DNA of 32,597 nucleotides from Cetobacterium ceti. GTDB taxonomy: Bacteria; Fusobacteriota; Fusobacteriia; Fusobacteriales; Fusobacteriaceae. A model generated the notes under the pieces. The model was not told the DNA's origin. It made no database searches and worked only from the letters and a program-made list of their open reading frames with translations. This document shows, piece after piece, positions 31,305-32,597 of this stretch. The translations under genes were made by a program, and so were the position numbers. The stretch is from assembly GCF_900167275.1 (NCBI RefSeq), contig NZ_FUWX01000019.1, positions 1 to 32,597 on the forward strand, in the 5' to 3' direction. Positions within the stretch are counted from its first letter, which is position 1. Every line of letters begins with the position of its first letter.

Positions 31305-31597
31305 GAAAAAGCCCCGTAGGGCGAGGTTTGATGTTATCTTTTGTTTTGCCACAATATTAATAATAGAGCTATTCCCAAAATGAATACCCCTCCATTAATA
31401 TTAAGATGTTCAACATTGATATACATACAATACCTCCATAGTTTAATTGTTCTCTACCTTGTTCAAGGGCAGAAAAAAAGCCTCCACTTTCGTGAAAGCT
31501 TAAATTCTGAACATGAGCCGTAGCTCAAACAATTAAACTATGTTAACCCTACGAGGGTTAGTAATTTGATTATACATTACTATACTTTAAAAGTCAA
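31305..31597 (-). promoter_or_regulatory. Copy E transcription unit: promoter, structured leader, terminators
   Basis: Minus-strand TTGACT (31597-31592), 17 bp, TATAAT (31574-31569). The 5' hairpin is TAACCC/GGGTTA. CATAGTTTAATTGTT (31542-31528) pairs perfectly with AACAATTAAACTATG (31451-31437), whose end touches GGAGGT. The embedded terminator is AAGCTTTCAC-GAAA-GTGGAGGCTT with seven T, a 10-bp stem with a GNRA loop. The final terminator is GCCCTACGGGGC plus T run; CCCTCGTAGGG in the 5' hairpin can pair over 10 nt with it. Confidence 0.82.
31334..31426 (-). CDS. Small membrane toxin-like peptide, copy E (30 aa)
   Basis: ATG at 31426 (minus) follows GGAGGTATTGT. The 30-residue product starts MYINVEH with LNINGG at residues 8-13, a hydrophobic span with one tryptophan (VFILGIALLLILW) and a polar/basic end QNKR. 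The peptide is identical to copy F although several codons differ, which points to selection on the protein. The toxin role is inferred. Confidence 0.82.
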   Translation of the reverse strand: MYINVEHLNINGGVFILGIALLLILWQNKR

Positions 31598-31624
31598 ATA
31601 AATGAAATTTTCTAGCATTTAAAT

Positions 31625-31918
31625 AAAAAAGCCCCGTAGGGCGAGGTTTGATGTTATCTTTTGTTTTGCCACAATATTAATAATAGAGCTATTCCTAAAA
31701 TGAATACTCCTCCATTAATATTAAGGTGCTCAACATTGATATACATACAATACCTCCAAGTAATATAAGTTTTCCGCCTTGTTCAAGGGCAGAAAAAAAG
31801 CCTCCACTTTCGTGAAAGCTTAAATTCTGAACATGAGCCATAGCTCAAAACTTATATTACTTGGTAACCCTACGAGGGTTAGTAATTTGATTATACATTA
31901 ATATACTTTAAAAGTCAA
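31625..31918 (-). promoter_or_regulatory. Copy F transcription unit: promoter, structured leader, terminators
   Basis: Minus-strand TTGACT (31918-31913), 17 bp, TATAAT (31895-31890). The 5' hairpin, embedded terminator and final terminator match copy E. The arm pair is entirely different: CCAAGTAATATAAGTTTT (31773-31756 region) with AAAACTTATATTACTTGG (31864-31847), an 18-bp perfect helix that includes the first two G of the Shine-Dalgarno. The -35 abuts the ribosome site of the next plus gene. Confidence 0.82.
31654..31746 (-). CDS. Small membrane toxin-like peptide, copy F (30 aa)
   Basis: ATG at 31746 (minus) follows TTGGAGGTATTGT. The peptide is identical to copy E: MYINVEH, LNINGG, single hydrophobic span, QNKR end. 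It is a tandem duplicate of E, with nearly the same DNA except for the leader pairing arms and scattered silent substitutions. Confidence 0.82.
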   Translation of the reverse strand: MYINVEHLNINGGVFILGIALLLILWQNKR

Positions 31919-31933
31919 ACATAAGGAGTTTAC

Positions 31934-32200
31934 ATGGATAAAGACATTATTAAAAACATTATTGCCTCTTTAATAGTAAGTGCTATCGCTAGTACAACAA
32001 CATATATAATAACCGCAAAACAAAATACCATAAATATTGAAAGAAATACTAAGGCTATCGAAGAAGTCAAAAGAGATTATGCGACTAGAAGAGAACTAGA
32101 TTTAAAAATAGCCTCTTTAGAAAGAACTGTCAATAGGATAGATCGCAATGTAGATAAATTAACGCAATTACTTTTAAATATAAATAAATACAATAATTAG
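31934..32200 (+). CDS. Small membrane protein, XhlA/holin-accessory type (putative)
   Basis: ATG 31934 follows aaggagttta. The 88-residue product has a transmembrane segment near the N terminus (IIASLIVSAIASTTTYII, about residues 8-25), then a heptad-patterned coiled coil ending LERTVNRIDRNVDKLTQLLL. Haemolysin XhlA-type proteins share these parts in the reverse order (coiled coil then membrane). It is the likely start of a lysis module. Confidence 0.55.
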   Translation: MDKDIIKNIIASLIVSAIASTTTYIITAKQNTINIERNTKAIEEVKRDYATRRELDLKIASLERTVNRIDRNVDKLTQLLLNINKYNN

Positions 32201-32211
32201 GAGGTATACAA

Positions 32212-32517
32212 ATGGATATTTTAAAATTTACACAAGAACATCAAGAAATTATTATTACTGCTGGAGGGTTTATCTTAGGTTTATTTTTTACTAAGATAAA
32301 AGCAAGAGTTTGGGGACAAAAGGTAGCTTTAAAACTTCCTAGAAAAGCAGCTATTGAATTAGCTAATTATCTTGATGCATTTAAACAAGGATTACTTGAT
32401 GCTAGTGTAAATGGAAATAAAAACATTGCATCAAATGATCAAGTTACAGAAGGTTTTAAAAAATTAGAAGTTAATTTGGGTTTAGACAAGAAATTAAAGG
32501 GAAAAACTTCTCTTTAA
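32212..32517 (+). CDS. Small membrane protein of the lysis region (101 aa)
   Basis: ATG 32212 follows taggaggtataca. A single hydrophobic segment (IIITAGGFILGLFFTKI, about residues 13-29) is followed by a basic and then helical domain (LPRKAAIELANYLDAFKQGL). It may be a holin or a membrane anchor for lysis. Near its end AAAGGGAAAAAC (32496-32507) contains two overlapping slippery heptamers, and the -1 frame stays open to the window edge. Confidence 0.5.
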   Translation: MDILKFTQEHQEIIITAGGFILGLFFTKIKARVWGQKVALKLPRKAAIELANYLDAFKQGLLDASVNGNKNIASNDQVTEGFKKLEVNLGLDKKLKGKTSL

Positions 32518-32597
32518 CTATTGATCCTTTGAACTATAAGAAAAAACTTATAGAATTTAGAGTATTCAAAAAGGCTGATTCAATTTTAGACCTGTTT
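32505..32597 (+). CDS. Partial open frame at the right edge (-1 relative to the 32212 gene)
   Basis: After the slippery stretch the -1 frame reads NFSLTIDPLNYKKKLIEFRV... without a stop to position 32597. No start codon with a ribosome site is visible for it. It is either a -1 frameshift extension of the preceding protein or the start of a separate gene with a non-standard start (a TTG at 32533). Incomplete, so no function assigned. Confidence 0.4.

Noticed and set aside
31341-31523. 60-codon plus-strand open frame
   Set aside because: Lies entirely antisense to toxin copy E and its leader, with no ribosome site.
31305-31918. Tandem ~320-bp repeat mistaken for a CRISPR-like or transposon repeat
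   Set aside because: The repeat is a duplicated toxin transcription unit with promoter, peptide and terminator. No short regular spacers, no transposase and no target duplications are seen.

Overview
The window looks like most or all of a phage-plasmid (a temperate phage maintained as an extrachromosomal replicon) from a very AT-rich bacterium. A plasmid Rep_3/RepB initiator with tandem 22-bp repeats sits at the left edge, and a complete siphovirus head and tail module fills 9.5-31.3 kb. Low GC, strong AGGAGG ribosome sites, consensus TTGACA/TATAAT promoters and heavy AGA codon use fit Fusobacteriota (my first guess) or a low-GC Firmicute. Nothing here fixes the host. No integrase, repressor or endolysin is visible inside the window.

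Layout. 0-1.2 kb: iterons, rep promoter/operator and rep gene. 1.2-6.2 kb: small plus-strand genes (two zinc ribbons, several hypotheticals) separated by minus-strand transcription units. 6.2-8 kb: structured RNA region with a tRNA-like element and a second putative replication protein. 8-9.4 kb: ParB-like/adenine-or-cytosine methyltransferase. 9.5-31.3 kb: terminase, Mu-type portal fused to a MuF domain, protease with nested scaffold, lambda-type decoration and capsid proteins, neck proteins, tail tube, tail chaperones with a GGGAAAC frameshift site, tape measure, tip protein, distal tail proteins and a collagen-like fibre with a self-cleaving chaperone domain. 31.3-32.6 kb: two more minus-strand toxin units and two small membrane proteins of the lysis type.

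The most striking content is on the minus strand, which carries no recognised phage gene. It holds six copies of one small module. Each has a TTGAC(A/T)-17-TATAAT promoter, a 5' hairpin, a long leader with an embedded intrinsic terminator, an arm pairing perfectly with the sequence abutting the Shine-Dalgarno, and a 29-34 residue single-span membrane peptide. Five of the six peptides share the motif LNING(G/N); the sixth has KVNGN. A strong terminator follows. The stem arms differ completely between copies but always pair. The 5' hairpin also covaries with the 3' terminator hairpin. This has the logic of a type I toxin-antitoxin system. No conserved opposing promoter is evident, so I propose that the prematurely terminated leader is itself the antitoxin RNA. 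About a dozen further minus-strand units (promoter, hairpins, terminator, no peptide) fill nearly every other gap between plus-strand genes.

All coordinates, promoters and pairings were read by eye. Family assignments rest on remembered motifs, without a database search.
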